A stretch of 64,000 nt of DNA, taken from contig NZ_CP006764.1 of the NCBI RefSeq assembly GCF_000767055.1, positions 1,488,001 through 1,552,000 of the forward strand, read 5' to 3'. This DNA is from Corynebacterium doosanense CAU 212 = DSM 45436. GTDB taxonomy: Bacteria > Actinomycetota > Actinomycetes > Mycobacteriales > Mycobacteriaceae. Positions 11,428 to 20,553 of this stretch are shown piece by piece; position 1 is the first letter of the stretch, and each line of letters starts with the position of its first letter. The translations under genes and the position numbers were made by a program. The notes under the pieces were generated by a model, which had not been told where the DNA came from, ran no database searches, and worked only from the letters and a program-made list of their open reading frames with translations.

Positions 11428-12423
11428 GTGTCAGTTACCTCCTCCCCCGCAACCGCCTCCGCCGACCGTCCGACGTGGTCGGGCCGTTGGAAGGCCTGGG
11501 TTCCGACCCTGAAGACCCAGCGGGCGCTCGCGCTCGTGCTGCTGCTCTGCCAGGGCGGCATCACCGTGACCGGCTCCATCGTCCGTGTCACCGGGTCGGG
11601 CCTGGGCTGCGACACGTGGCCCAACTGCCACGAGGGGTCGCTCGTCCCCGTGGCCGGCGCTGCGCCGCTGGTCCAGCAGCTCATCGAGTTCGGCAACCGC
11701 CTGCTCACCTTCGTGGTCGCCGCCGCCGCACTGCTGTTGTGCATCAGCATCTACAAGGCGCACCGGCGCTCCGAGCTCAAGCTCTACGCCTGGCTCTCCG
11801 GGCTGGGCATCATCGCGCAGGCCGTCATCGGCGGCGTGTCCGTCCTGCTCGATCTGCGCTGGTGGGCAGTGGCGGTGCATTTCCTGCCGTCGATGATCCT
11901 CGTGTGGATCGCCGCTCTGCTCTACATGCGCATCGCCGAGCCCGATGACGCCGAACCCCTGCGGGTGTTCAGCCCCGCGATCCGGGGAGCGGTGCTCGTG
12001 GCTGCGATCGCGCTCAGCGCGGTGCTGGTCACCGGCACCATGGTCACCGGTTCCGGCCCGCACCCGGGTGACCATGGGGTGGGTCTCGATGGCCGCCTCG
12101 AGCTGGACACCCGGATCCTCACCTACGTGCACGCGTTCTGCATGTACGTCTACCTGGCGCTCACCGCACTGGCCACGTTCGGCCTCTTCCGCAAGCGGGT
12201 GCCCGCCGACGCCCGCAAATCCGCCATCGTGCTGCTGTGCATGATCGTGGTGCAGTGGGCGATCGGCCTCACGCAGTACCACCTGGGCGTGCCCCGGTGG
12301 ACGGTTCCGGCGCACATCGCCATGTCGTCGGTCGTGGTGGCGCTCTCCGCCTTCCTGTGGGCGCACGGCCGTCGCCGGATCGCCGTCGACGCCGCTCACC
12401 AGCGCGAGTCCGCCACGGTCTAA
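11428..12423 (+). CDS. ctaA: Heme A synthase CtaA (COX15)
   Basis: 331-residue, eight-helix membrane enzyme that oxidizes the C8 methyl of heme O to give heme A for cytochrome aa3 oxidase. Family features: QGGITVTGSIVRVTGSGLGC with a Cys pair in the first extracellular loop (CDTWPNCHEG), EFGNRLLT with heme-ligand-region His/Glu equivalents, and the duplicated four-helix half with HPGDHG and HIAMSS. The GTG at 11428 is seven bases after a TAGGAT -10 box, implying a leaderless transcript; an in-frame ATG 13 codons upstream would precede the promoter box. Confidence 0.94.
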   Translation: MSVTSSPATASADRPTWSGRWKAWVPTLKTQRALALVLLLCQGGITVTGSIVRVTGSGLGCDTWPNCHEGSLVPVAGAAPLVQQLIEFGNRLLTFVVAAAALLLCISIYKAHRRSELKLYAWLSGLGIIAQAVIGGVSVLLDLRWWAVAVHFLPSMILVWIAALLYMRIAEPDDAEPLRVFSPAIRGAVLVAAIALSAVLVTGTMVTGSGPHPGDHGVGLDGRLELDTRILTYVHAFCMYVYLALTALATFGLFRKRVPADARKSAIVLLCMIVVQWAIGLTQYHLGVPRWTVPAHIAMSSVVVALSAFLWAHGRRRIAVDAAHQRESATV

Positions 12424-12448
12424 CCCCCGCTCGGCTACCGTGGACGGC

Positions 12449-13420
12449 ATGAAAGCCATCCTTGTGACCCGACACGGCGGACCCGAGGTCCTCACCTACG
12501 CCGAGGACATCACCCGGCCCACCCCGAAAGAGGATGAGCTCCTCGTCGAGGTGCTGGTCGCGGGCGTCAATTACATCGACACGTACTTCCGCGAGGGTGT
12601 CTACCACTCCGCCCTCCCCTTCATCCCCGGCCAGGAGGGTGTGGGCCGCGTCGTCGAGGATCCGCGCGGCGAGATCGCCGAGGGCACCAAGGTCGCGTGG
12701 AGTGACGCGTTCGGCTCCTACGCGGAGTTCGTCTGCGTCGCCCGCGACCGGGTGGTCGCCGTGCCGCAGGACGTGGGCGACGAGGAGGCGGCGTCCATGC
12801 TGCTCCAGGGCATGACCGCCCACTATCTCACCCACTCCGTCTACCAGCTCGGCGCGGACGACACCTGCCTCATCACCGCGGGCGCGGGCGGTGTCGGGCT
12901 GCTGGCCACGCAGTTCGCCGTCTCGCTGGGGGCCACGGTCTTCTCCGTCGTCTCGTCGGACGAGAAGGAGGAGCTGGCCTACCAGGCGGGCGCCTCCGAG
13001 GTCTTCCGCTACTCCGAGGGCCTCGCGGAGTCGGTGCGTCGCCGCAACGGCGGGCGCGGGGTCGACGTGGTTTACGACGGCGTGGGTCAGGCCACCTTCG
13101 ACGAGTCGCTCGAGGCGGTCCGCCCGCGCGGCCTGGTGTGCCTCTTCGGCGCGGCGTCGGGTCCCGTCGATCCGGTCGACCCGCAGCGCCTCAACACCCA
13201 CGGTTCGATCTATCTCACCCGCCCCTCACTGGGCGCGTACACCGCAGACGCGGAGGAGTTCACCATGCGCGCGCAGGCCGTGGCGCAGGCGCTAGTGGAG
13301 AAAAAGATCAGCATCCGCGTGTCGGACTCCTACCCGCTCGCCGAGGCCGCGCAGGCCCACCGCGACCTGCAGGAGCGCCGGACCACCGGCTCGATCGTCC
13401 TGCGGATCAGCAACACGTAG
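12449..13420 (+). CDS. qor: NADPH:quinone oxidoreductase, zinc-free MDR family
   Basis: 323-residue medium-chain dehydrogenase/reductase of the QOR type. The catalytic N-domain starts MKAILVTRHGGPEVLTY and has the family motif VAGVNYIDTYFREGVY; the Rossmann domain has AGAGGVGLLATQFA. No structural zinc cysteine cluster is present. It probably reduces quinones or enones with NADPH. The ATG at 12449 is chosen over a GTG three codons upstream because it gives the family N-terminus and because TACCGT lies seven bases before it. The ctaA-qor-ctaB neighbourhood is conserved in Corynebacteriales. Confidence 0.9.
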   Translation: MKAILVTRHGGPEVLTYAEDITRPTPKEDELLVEVLVAGVNYIDTYFREGVYHSALPFIPGQEGVGRVVEDPRGEIAEGTKVAWSDAFGSYAEFVCVARDRVVAVPQDVGDEEAASMLLQGMTAHYLTHSVYQLGADDTCLITAGAGGVGLLATQFAVSLGATVFSVVSSDEKEELAYQAGASEVFRYSEGLAESVRRRNGGRGVDVVYDGVGQATFDESLEAVRPRGLVCLFGAASGPVDPVDPQRLNTHGSIYLTRPSLGAYTADAEEFTMRAQAVAQALVEKKISIRVSDSYPLAEAAQAHRDLQERRTTGSIVLRISNT

Positions 13421-13460
13421 AAGGGCGTCGCTTATCGACGCTCCCTCGCAGCCGACTCGC

Positions 13461-14375
13461 CTAGGTCAGCAGCTCGAGGATGGTGGGCCAGTTGACCACC
13501 GCGTCGATGGACAGGGCCAGGAACAGCACCGCGAGGTAGTTGTTCGACAGGATGAACAGCTTGAGGGGCTTGACCTCCTCGCCGCGGACCACGTCGCCGT
13601 GTAGGCGGGTGGCCATGACGATGAACACCGCACCGGAGATCAGCGCGCCGGCCAGGTAGATCCAGGACGTTGCCGGGATGAGCAGCAGGGACACGGCGAC
13701 GGTCAGCCAGGTGTAGATGAGGATCTGCCGGGTGGTCTGCGCCGGGCTGGCGATGACCGGCAGCATGGGCACCTCCGCCTTGGCGTAGTCGTCGCGGTAC
13801 TTCATGGCCAACGCCCAGGTGTGCGGCGGGGTCCAGAAGAAGATGATGAGGAACATGATGATGGCCTGCCACCACATGCCCGGCTCCCCCTCCGGGGCAT
13901 GGGCGCGGATGGCCGCCCAGCCCACGAGCACCGGCATGCAGCCTGCGGCTCCGCCCCAGATGACGTTCTGCCAGGTGCGGCGCTTGAGCCACTTGGTGTA
14001 GACGAAGATGTAGAACACGTTGGTGATGAGGATGAACAGTGCCGCCAGCGGCGAGCCGATGACCAGCCACAGCCAGAGCACACTGAGCACGAGCAGCGTC
14101 CAGGCGAAGGCGGTCGCCCGGCCCTTGGTGATCTTGTGCCGGACCAGCGGGCGGGCGCGGGTGCGACCCATCTTCTGGTCGATGTCGTAGTCCGCCACCA
14201 TGTTGAAGGTGTTGGCCGCTGCCGCGCCGGCCCAGCCGCCCACGAGCGTTCCCAGGATGAGGAGAATGTCCACGCTGCCCCGGTCCGCTTGGAGCATGGC
14301 CGGAATGGCGGCGACGAGGAGAAGTTCAATGACCCTCGGCTTGGTCAGCGCGAAATAGGCTTTGATGGTCTCCAC
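13461..14375 (-). CDS. ctaB: Protoheme IX farnesyltransferase CtaB
   Basis: 304-residue UbiA-family prenyltransferase converting heme B to heme O, the step before CtaA. The two Asp-rich motifs are [19 protein letters not shown] and [16 protein letters not shown], and several membrane helices follow. GTG at 14375 is chosen because GGAGG lies eight bases upstream; an ATG 14 codons earlier (14417) has no ribosome-binding site and is the alternative. It is convergent with qor, and only 40 bases separate their ends. Confidence 0.92.
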   Translation of the reverse strand: METIKAYFALTKPRVIELLLVAAIPAMLQADRGSVDILLILGTLVGGWAGAAAANTFNMVADYDIDQKMGRTRARPLVRHKITKGRATAFAWTLLVLSVLWLWLVIGSPLAALFILITNVFYIFVYTKWLKRRTWQNVIWGGAAGCMPVLVGWAAIRAHAPEGEPGMWWQAIIMFLIIFFWTPPHTWALAMKYRDDYAKAEVPMLPVIASPAQTTRQILIYTWLTVAVSLLLIPATSWIYLAGALISGAVFIVMATRLHGDVVRGEEVKPLKLFILSNNYLAVLFLALSIDAVVNWPTILELLT

Positions 14376-14693
14376 GTGTTGTTCCTCCAAAAACGAGCCC
14401 GAAAAAGCGTGATCCATCGGATACCAGGGACGGCGTAATCCGGGCTATGACCGCATCCCTGTCACTAGTGGTCGGCCACGGGCACGGATTAGTTCCCGTG
14501 CGCCGGAAGACCAGCAAACTTTCACCATGCTACCGAGGCACCGCGGTAGGTGGGTAATTGGTTCCCCGGCCGATTTTTTAGATGTGACTTTTTTGCCCAG
14601 AGAAAACACTAGTATGGGCGATGACCTACGGGCCGGGTCGCGCCGCGCGCGCGACCACGGGCCAAACAACGACGTAGAAGTGAGGATTGCGCC
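14376..14693. promoter_or_regulatory. Divergent ctaB/tkt control region
   Basis: 318 bases without a gene. On the plus strand a TAGTAT -10 box (14610-14615) would start the tkt operon with a leader of about 73 bases. That leader holds a GC-rich hairpin, arms GGTCGCGC (14636-14643) and GCGCGACC (14649-14656) with a five-base loop, about 38 bases before the tkt ATG. Two ACTAGT-containing sites occur: CACTAGTG at 14463-14470 and ACACTAGTAT at 14606-14615, the second overlapping the tkt -10 box and resembling the sufR palindrome. A weak hairpin (GCACGG 14482-14487, CCGTGC 14496-14501) is also present. No clear ctaB promoter is seen. Confidence 0.5.
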
Positions 14694-16805
14694 ATGTCCC
14701 CTAAGTCTCTGACTCCTGATCAGCAGGCCCGCACCCAGAGCCGTTACCCCGGTGACTGGAGCGATATAGACACCCGTGCGGTCGACACCGTGCGTGTCCT
14801 CGCCGCCGACGCCGTCCAGAACGTCGGCTCCGGCCACCCCGGCACGGCCATGTCCCTCGCGCCGCTGGCGTACACGATCTACCAGCGCACCATGAACCAC
14901 GACCCTTCGGACGTCGAGTGGACTGGCCGCGACCGCTTCATCCTCTCCCCCGGTCACAGCTCGCTGACCCTCTACATCCAGCTCTTCCTCGGCGGCTTCG
15001 GCCTGGAGATCGAGGACCTCAAGGCCCTGCGCTCCTGGGACTCGAAGACCCCGGGGCACCCGGAGTACCACCACACCGACGGCGTGGAGATCACCACCGG
15101 CCCCCTCGGCCAGGGCCTCGCCTCCGCCGTGGGCATGGCCATGGCGGCGCGTCGGGAACGTGGCGTCTACGACCCGGAGACCCCCGCGGGTGAGTCCCCC
15201 TTCGACCACTACATCTACGCCATCGCCTCCGATGGCGACCTCCAGGAGGGCGTGACCGCCGAGGCCTCCTCGTTGGCCGGAACCCAGGAGCTGGGCAACC
15301 TCATCGTCTTCTGGGACGACAACTCCATCTCCATCGAGGACGACACCAACATCGCGTTCACCGAGGATGTGGTCAAGCGCTACGAGGCCTACGGCTGGCA
15401 CGTCCAGGAGGTCGAGTCCGGCGAGGACGTCGTCGCCATCGAGGAGGCCATCGCCAATGCCCAGCAGGAGGCGGGTCGCCCCTCCTTCATCCGCGTGCGC
15501 ACCATCATCGGTTACCCGGCGCCCAACAAGATGAACACCGGCGCCTCCCACGGTTCTGCCCTGGGCGACGACGAGGTCGCCGCCGTCAAGGAGATCCTCG
15601 GCTTCGACACCGAGCGCACCTTCCAGGTCGACGAGGACGTTCTCACCCACACCCGTGGCCTGCGCGATCGCGCCGCGGAGTTCCGCGCTGGCTGGGAGAA
15701 GAAGTTCGACGCGTGGGCCGAGGCCAATCCGGAGAACAAAAAGCTCTTTGACCGGCTCCGCGCCGGCGAGCTCCCCGAGGGTTACGACGCCGAGCTGCCC
15801 TCCTGGGAGCCCGACGCCAAGGGCGTGGCCACCCGTAAGGCCTCCGAGGCCGTTCTCCAGGCGCTGGGCAAGACCCTGCCGGAGCTGTGGGGCGGCTCGG
15901 CCGACCTCGCGGGTTCGACCAACACCATCATCAAGGACTCCGACTCCTTCGGACCCGAGCACCGCTCCACCGACATGTTCGAGCTGCGTCCCTACGGCCG
16001 CAACCTGCACTTCGGCATCCGTGAGCACGCCATGGGCGCGATCCTCAACGGCATCGCCCTGCACGGCCCGACCAAACCCTACGGCGCAACGTTCTTTGTC
16101 TTCTCCGACTACCTGCGCCCGGCCGTGCGCCTCGGCTCGATCATGCGCTCGGACACCTACCACGTGTGGACCCACGACTCCATCGGCCTGGGCGAGGACG
16201 GCCCGACCCACCAGCCCGTTGAGCAGCTCGCCGCTGTGCGTGCCATCCCCGGCGTAACCCTCATCCGTCCGGCCGACGCCAACGAGACCGCAGCGGCCTG
16301 GGCCAACGCCATCGAGACCGACGCCGGCCCCAAGGCCCTGGTGCTCACCCGCCAGAACCTCCCCGTGCTCGAGGGCACGAAGGAGAAGGCCCGCGAGGGC
16401 GTGGCCAAGGGCGGCTACGTCCTGGTGGAGGGCTCCAAGGAGACCCCCGACGTCCTCCTCCTGGCCACCGGCTCCGAGGTCCAGCTCGCCGTCGAGGCGG
16501 CGAAGACCCTGGAGGCCGAGGGCACCGCGGCGCGAGTCGTCTCCCTGCCCAGCTTCGAGTGGTTCGAGCAGCAGGACGAGGCCTACCGCGAGTCCGTCAT
16601 TCCCTCCCAGGTCCGCGCGCGTGTCTCCGTCGAGGCCGGCATCGCCATGCCGTGGCACAAGTACACCGGCGACAAGGGCCGCAACGTCTCCCTCGAGCAC
16701 TTCGGCGCATCGGCGGACTACGAGACGCTGTTCGAGAAGTTCGGCATCACCGCCGAGGCCGTGGTGACCAAGGCCCGCGAGTCCATCGCCGCCGCCAACC
16801 GGTAG
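14694..16805 (+). CDS. tkt: Transketolase
   Basis: 703-residue thiamine-diphosphate enzyme of the non-oxidative pentose phosphate pathway, transferring two-carbon units between sugar phosphates. Visible features: VGSGHPGTAMS at the N-terminus, thiamine-binding SDGDLQEGV near 178, FREHAMGAILNG in the pyrimidine domain, and the C-terminal domain with the ATGSEVQLA motif. Length is normal. Start ATG has GAGG nine bases upstream. First gene of the tkt-tal-zwf-opcA-pgl cluster, separated from tal by 27 bases. Confidence 0.97.
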   Translation: MSPKSLTPDQQARTQSRYPGDWSDIDTRAVDTVRVLAADAVQNVGSGHPGTAMSLAPLAYTIYQRTMNHDPSDVEWTGRDRFILSPGHSSLTLYIQLFLGGFGLEIEDLKALRSWDSKTPGHPEYHHTDGVEITTGPLGQGLASAVGMAMAARRERGVYDPETPAGESPFDHYIYAIASDGDLQEGVTAEASSLAGTQELGNLIVFWDDNSISIEDDTNIAFTEDVVKRYEAYGWHVQEVESGEDVVAIEEAIANAQQEAGRPSFIRVRTIIGYPAPNKMNTGASHGSALGDDEVAAVKEILGFDTERTFQVDEDVLTHTRGLRDRAAEFRAGWEKKFDAWAEANPENKKLFDRLRAGELPEGYDAELPSWEPDAKGVATRKASEAVLQALGKTLPELWGGSADLAGSTNTIIKDSDSFGPEHRSTDMFELRPYGRNLHFGIREHAMGAILNGIALHGPTKPYGATFFVFSDYLRPAVRLGSIMRSDTYHVWTHDSIGLGEDGPTHQPVEQLAAVRAIPGVTLIRPADANETAAAWANAIETDAGPKALVLTRQNLPVLEGTKEKAREGVAKGGYVLVEGSKETPDVLLLATGSEVQLAVEAAKTLEAEGTAARVVSLPSFEWFEQQDEAYRESVIPSQVRARVSVEAGIAMPWHKYTGDKGRNVSLEHFGASADYETLFEKFGITAEAVVTKARESIAAANR

Positions 16806-16832
16806 TTCCATCCCCACTTCAAGGAGAATTCC

Positions 16833-17912
16833 ATGACCCATATTGACGATCTCTTCGACATCGGCACCTCCACCTGGCTCGACGACCTGTCCCGCGAGCG
16901 CATCACCTCGGGCAACCTCACACAGGTCATCAACGAGAAGTCCATCGTCGGCGTCACCACCAACCCCTCGATCTTCGCCGCGGCGATGAGCAAGGGCAAC
17001 GCCTACGACGAGCAGATCACCGCGCTCAAGGAGGCCCGCAGCGCCGTCGACGACGCCGTCTACGCCATGAGCATCGACGACGTGCGCGACGCCTGCGACG
17101 CCTTCACCGGCATCTACGAGAGCACCGGCGGCAAGGACGGCCGGGTCTCCATCGAGGTCGACCCGCGTGTCTCCGCCGACTACGACGCCACCCTCGCCCA
17201 GGCGAAGGAACTCTGGGCCAAGGTCGACCGCCCCAACGTCATGATCAAGATCCCCGCCACCGACGAGTCGCTCCCCGCCATCACGGACGCGCTCGCCGAG
17301 GGCATCAGCGTCAACGTCACGCTGATCTTCTCCGTCGACCGCTACCTGCAGGTGGTCAAGGCGTTCAAGGAGGGTATCGCCAAGGCAGCGGAGAACGGCC
17401 ACGACGTGTCCACCATCCACTCCGTCGCGTCCTTCTTCGTCTCCCGCATGGACACCGAGGTGGACAAACGCCTCGAGGCCCTCGGCACCGACGAGGCCCT
17501 GGCCCTGCGCGGCAAGGCCGGCATCGCCAACGCCCGCCTGGCCTACGCCGAGTTCCTCGACGCTTTCCCCGGCGATCTTCCCGCCGGCGCCAATCCGCAG
17601 CGTCCGCTGTGGGCGTCGACAGGCGTGAAGAACCCGGAGTACCCCAAGGCCATGTACGTCACCGAGCTGGCCGGCCCGGAGACCGTGAACACCATGCCCG
17701 AGGGCACGATCGACGCCTTCCTCGCCGAGGGCGGCCTGCACGGCGACACCCTCACCGGCACGGCCGACGACGCCCGCGAAGTCTTCTCCCAGCTGGAGAA
17801 GGTCGGCATCGACATCGCCGACGTGGTCAAGGTGCTGGAGACCGAGGGAGTGGACAAGTTTGTCGCCTCCTGGTCTGAGCTCCTCGAGTCGATGGAATCC
17901 CGACTCCGCTAG
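16833..17912 (+). CDS. tal: Transaldolase
   Basis: 359-residue transaldolase transferring a dihydroxyacetone unit between sedoheptulose 7-phosphate and glyceraldehyde 3-phosphate. The Schiff-base lysine is in the NVMIKIPATDESL motif near 138; SIVGVTTNPSIFAAAM is the conserved N-terminal motif and SVASFFVSRMDTEVDKRL follows the barrel core. Length fits the longer actinobacterial type. AAGGAG lies six bases upstream of ATG. Part of the tkt operon. Confidence 0.97.
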   Translation: MTHIDDLFDIGTSTWLDDLSRERITSGNLTQVINEKSIVGVTTNPSIFAAAMSKGNAYDEQITALKEARSAVDDAVYAMSIDDVRDACDAFTGIYESTGGKDGRVSIEVDPRVSADYDATLAQAKELWAKVDRPNVMIKIPATDESLPAITDALAEGISVNVTLIFSVDRYLQVVKAFKEGIAKAAENGHDVSTIHSVASFFVSRMDTEVDKRLEALGTDEALALRGKAGIANARLAYAEFLDAFPGDLPAGANPQRPLWASTGVKNPEYPKAMYVTELAGPETVNTMPEGTIDAFLAEGGLHGDTLTGTADDAREVFSQLEKVGIDIADVVKVLETEGVDKFVASWSELLESMESRLR

Positions 17913-17942
17913 CAAATTCCAGATTCCCGCACCGCCCGGCAT

Positions 17943-18011
17943 TATGATCGGGTGGTGCGTTGTCTTTCTCAGCAGCCACGCCATTCCTTTTTCACGGGCA
18001 AAGAAAGTTAA
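17943..18011 (+). promoter_or_regulatory. Possible internal zwf promoter with leaderless short upstream frame
   Basis: Within the 107-base tal-zwf gap a TATGAT box (17943-17948) is followed after six bases by GTG (17955). That GTG opens an 18-codon frame (VRCLSQQPRHSFFTGKES) ending TAA at 18009-18011, eight bases before the zwf ATG. The layout matches the leaderless starts seen elsewhere in the window and would permit reinitiation at zwf, but a chance frame is possible. Confidence 0.35.
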
Positions 18012-18019
18012 CGACCATC

Positions 18020-19558
18020 ATGCCGACTCGCCGCATCGCCTGGACAAACCCCCTGCGCAATCCTCTGGACAAACGACTCCCGCGCATCGCCGGACCCGCA
18101 GGAATGGTGCTCTTCGGGGTGACGGGTGACCTCGCCCGCAAGAAGATCCTCCCGGCCATCTACGACCTGGCCAACCGCGGCCTGCTGCCGGCCGGATTCA
18201 CGCTGGTGGGGTTCGGGCGCCGGGAATGGTCCAAGGAGGATTTCCAGGACTACGTGCGTAAGGCCGTCGAGGAGCGGGCCCGGACCACGTGGAACGAGCA
18301 CGTCTGGGAGCGCCTCGCCGAGGGCCTCAACTTCGTCACCGGCAACTTCGACGACGACGCCGCCTTCGACGCCATGGCGCAGACGCTCAGCGAGCTGGAC
18401 GCTACGCGCGGCACCGGCGGCAACTGGGCGTTCTACCTGTCCATCCCCCCGGAGAGTTTCGCCGATGTCTGCCACCAGCTCGACCGCACCGGCATGGCCG
18501 AGGCGAAGGGTGAGAGCTGGAGGCGCGTGGTGATTGAGAAGCCGTTCGGCCACGACCAGGAGTCCGCCCGCGAGCTCAATGCCATCGTCAACGCGGTCTT
18601 CCCGGAGGACGATGTGTTCCGCATCGACCACTACTTGGGCAAGGAGACGGTGCAGAACATCCTCGCGTTGCGTTTCGCCAACCAGCTCTTCGACCCGATG
18701 CTCAACTCGCACTACGTCGACCACGTGCAGATCACCATGGCCGAGGACATCGGCCTGGGCGGTCGTGCCGGCTACTACGACGGCATCGGCGCCGCCCGCG
18801 ACGTCATCCAGAACCACCTGCTGCAGCTGCTGGCGCTCGTGGCCATGGACGAGCCGTTCTCCTTCTCCCCCAGGGACATGCAGGACGAGAAGGTCAAGGT
18901 GCTGCGGGCGGTCAAACCCGTGGAGCCCTTCGAGCTCACCACCGCGCGCGGGCAGTACACCGCCGGCTGGCAGGGTTCGGAGAAGGTCGTCGGCCTGCGC
19001 GAGGAGGAGGGTTTCGACGCGGAGTCACGCACCGAGACCTACGCCGCGTGCACGGTGGAGATCACCTCCCGTCGCTGGGCGGGCGTGCCCTTCTACCTGC
19101 GCACGGGCAAGCGACTGGGCCGCCGGGTGACGGAGATCGCCATCGTGTACAAGGACGCCCCGCACCAGCCGTTCACCCGCGGGGAGATCGGCTCGCTGGG
19201 TCAGAACGCCATGGTCATCCGCGTCCAGCCCGACGAGGGCATGCTCATGCGTTTCGGCTCCAAGGTGCCGGGCTCGACCATGGAGGTCCGCGACGTCAAC
19301 ATGGACTTCTCCTACGCGGAGGCCTTCACCGAGCAGTCTCCCGAGGCCTACGAGCGGCTCATCCTCGATGCGCTTCTCGACGAAGCGAGCCTCTTCCCCA
19401 CCAACGAGGAGGTGGAGCTCAGCTGGGAGATCCTCGATCCCATCCTAGCGCACTGGGCGGAGAACGGCCGCCCCGACGAGTACCCGGCCGGATCGTGGGG
19501 CCCGCCGAGCGCCGACGCCATGCTCGCCCGCGACGGCCGCACCTGGCGGCGTCCCTAA
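18020..19558 (+). CDS. zwf: Glucose-6-phosphate 1-dehydrogenase
   Basis: 512-residue enzyme for the first oxidative pentose phosphate step, making NADPH. NADP-binding GVTGDLARKK is near 36-45, the active-site motif RIDHYLGKE near 210, and a C-terminal DYPAGSWGP-like end (DEYPAGSWGPPSAD) is typical. The ATG at 18020 gives a short N-terminus MPTRRIAWTNPLRNPLDKR, where WTNPLR aligns with what I know of the C. glutamicum protein; a TTG at 17960 would add 20 residues. The ribosome-binding site (GAAAG) is weak. Followed by opcA, its partner protein. Confidence 0.95.
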   Translation: MPTRRIAWTNPLRNPLDKRLPRIAGPAGMVLFGVTGDLARKKILPAIYDLANRGLLPAGFTLVGFGRREWSKEDFQDYVRKAVEERARTTWNEHVWERLAEGLNFVTGNFDDDAAFDAMAQTLSELDATRGTGGNWAFYLSIPPESFADVCHQLDRTGMAEAKGESWRRVVIEKPFGHDQESARELNAIVNAVFPEDDVFRIDHYLGKETVQNILALRFANQLFDPMLNSHYVDHVQITMAEDIGLGGRAGYYDGIGAARDVIQNHLLQLLALVAMDEPFSFSPRDMQDEKVKVLRAVKPVEPFELTTARGQYTAGWQGSEKVVGLREEEGFDAESRTETYAACTVEITSRRWAGVPFYLRTGKRLGRRVTEIAIVYKDAPHQPFTRGEIGSLGQNAMVIRVQPDEGMLMRFGSKVPGSTMEVRDVNMDFSYAEAFTEQSPEAYERLILDALLDEASLFPTNEEVELSWEILDPILAHWAENGRPDEYPAGSWGPPSADAMLARDGRTWRRP

Positions 19559-19601
19559 GTTCTGTCCGTCATTCCCCCCCGCTAGGAAGTAGCACCCCAC
19601 C

Positions 19602-20528
19602 GTGATCATCACGCTGCCAGACACGAGCACGCACGAGATAACCAAGAACCTGCTGAAGACGCAGGAAGACTATTCCATGGCCACCGGCCGAGTGCTCACG
19701 CTCATCGTCGTCGCCGACGCGGACGACGACATCGAGGCGATCCTCGCCCCGGTGCGCGAGGCGTCCCGGGAGCACCCCTCCCGCGTGCTCGTCGTCCTCG
19801 GCGCCCCGGAGAGCGAGCCCGCGCGCCTCGACGCGAAGATGCTCTTCCTCGGCGACTCCGGCTCCTCGGAGACCGTCATCATGACCCTGCACGGGCCGAT
19901 GGCTAACCATCCCGCGGAGATCGTCACCCCGCTCATGCTCCCGGACACCCCGATCGTGGCGTGGTGGCCGACCACGGCCCCGGCCAACCCCTCCGAGCAC
20001 CCCATCGGTGCGATGGCCCAGCGGCGCATCACCAACGCCCGGCACAACGTGTCCGGCAACGCGCTGCTGCGGGTGAGCTCGGGTTACACCCCGGGTGACT
20101 CGGACATGATGTGGTCGCGGATCACCAGCTGGCGGGGCATCGTGGCCTCGGCGCTGGATCGCCCGCCGCACGACGAGATTCTCCGGGCGCAGCTCATCGG
20201 CCCCGCGGACAATCCCTCCGTGGACATCGCCGCGGGCTGGCTCGCCGACCGCCTCGGAGTCCCCGTGGAGCGCGCGGCCACCAACGACGACATCGAGGAC
20301 CACTTCCCCATACGCAAGCTCACCATCACCCGGGCCAGCGGCGAGGTGACCATCGAGACGCGGGGCACCCGCACCATCAAGGTCGGTGTTCCCGGCCACC
20401 CGGAGGCGCTCGTCGCCATGGATCCGCGCAGCGACACGGACTGCCTGGCCGAGGAGCTGCGTTACCTCGACGCCGACCAGGCCTATGCCTGCGCGCTCAC
20501 CGGGCTCGGCCGGGTCGTCGTCCGCTAA
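19602..20528 (+). CDS. opcA: Glucose-6-phosphate dehydrogenase assembly protein OpcA
   Basis: 308-residue OpcA, required for full activity and redox control of the oligomeric Zwf in cyanobacteria and actinobacteria. Recognizable stretches are GRVLTLIVVADADDDIE, LPDTPIVAWWPTTAP, and the C-terminal EELRYLDADQAYACALTGL. Start is GTG at 19602 with AGGAAG about 17 bases upstream, so the start is only moderately supported. It lies between zwf and pgl, as in C. glutamicum. Confidence 0.92.
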   Translation: MIITLPDTSTHEITKNLLKTQEDYSMATGRVLTLIVVADADDDIEAILAPVREASREHPSRVLVVLGAPESEPARLDAKMLFLGDSGSSETVIMTLHGPMANHPAEIVTPLMLPDTPIVAWWPTTAPANPSEHPIGAMAQRRITNARHNVSGNALLRVSSGYTPGDSDMMWSRITSWRGIVASALDRPPHDEILRAQLIGPADNPSVDIAAGWLADRLGVPVERAATNDDIEDHFPIRKLTITRASGEVTIETRGTRTIKVGVPGHPEALVAMDPRSDTDCLAEELRYLDADQAYACALTGLGRVVVR

Positions 20529-20553
20529 CACCCCACCGAGAAAAGGAGCCGTC

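Noticed and set aside
14445..17984. A 1179-codon open frame on the minus strand opposite tkt and tal
   Set aside because: Same cause: no recognizable domain, no ribosome-binding site, and real genes with full motifs on the other strand.
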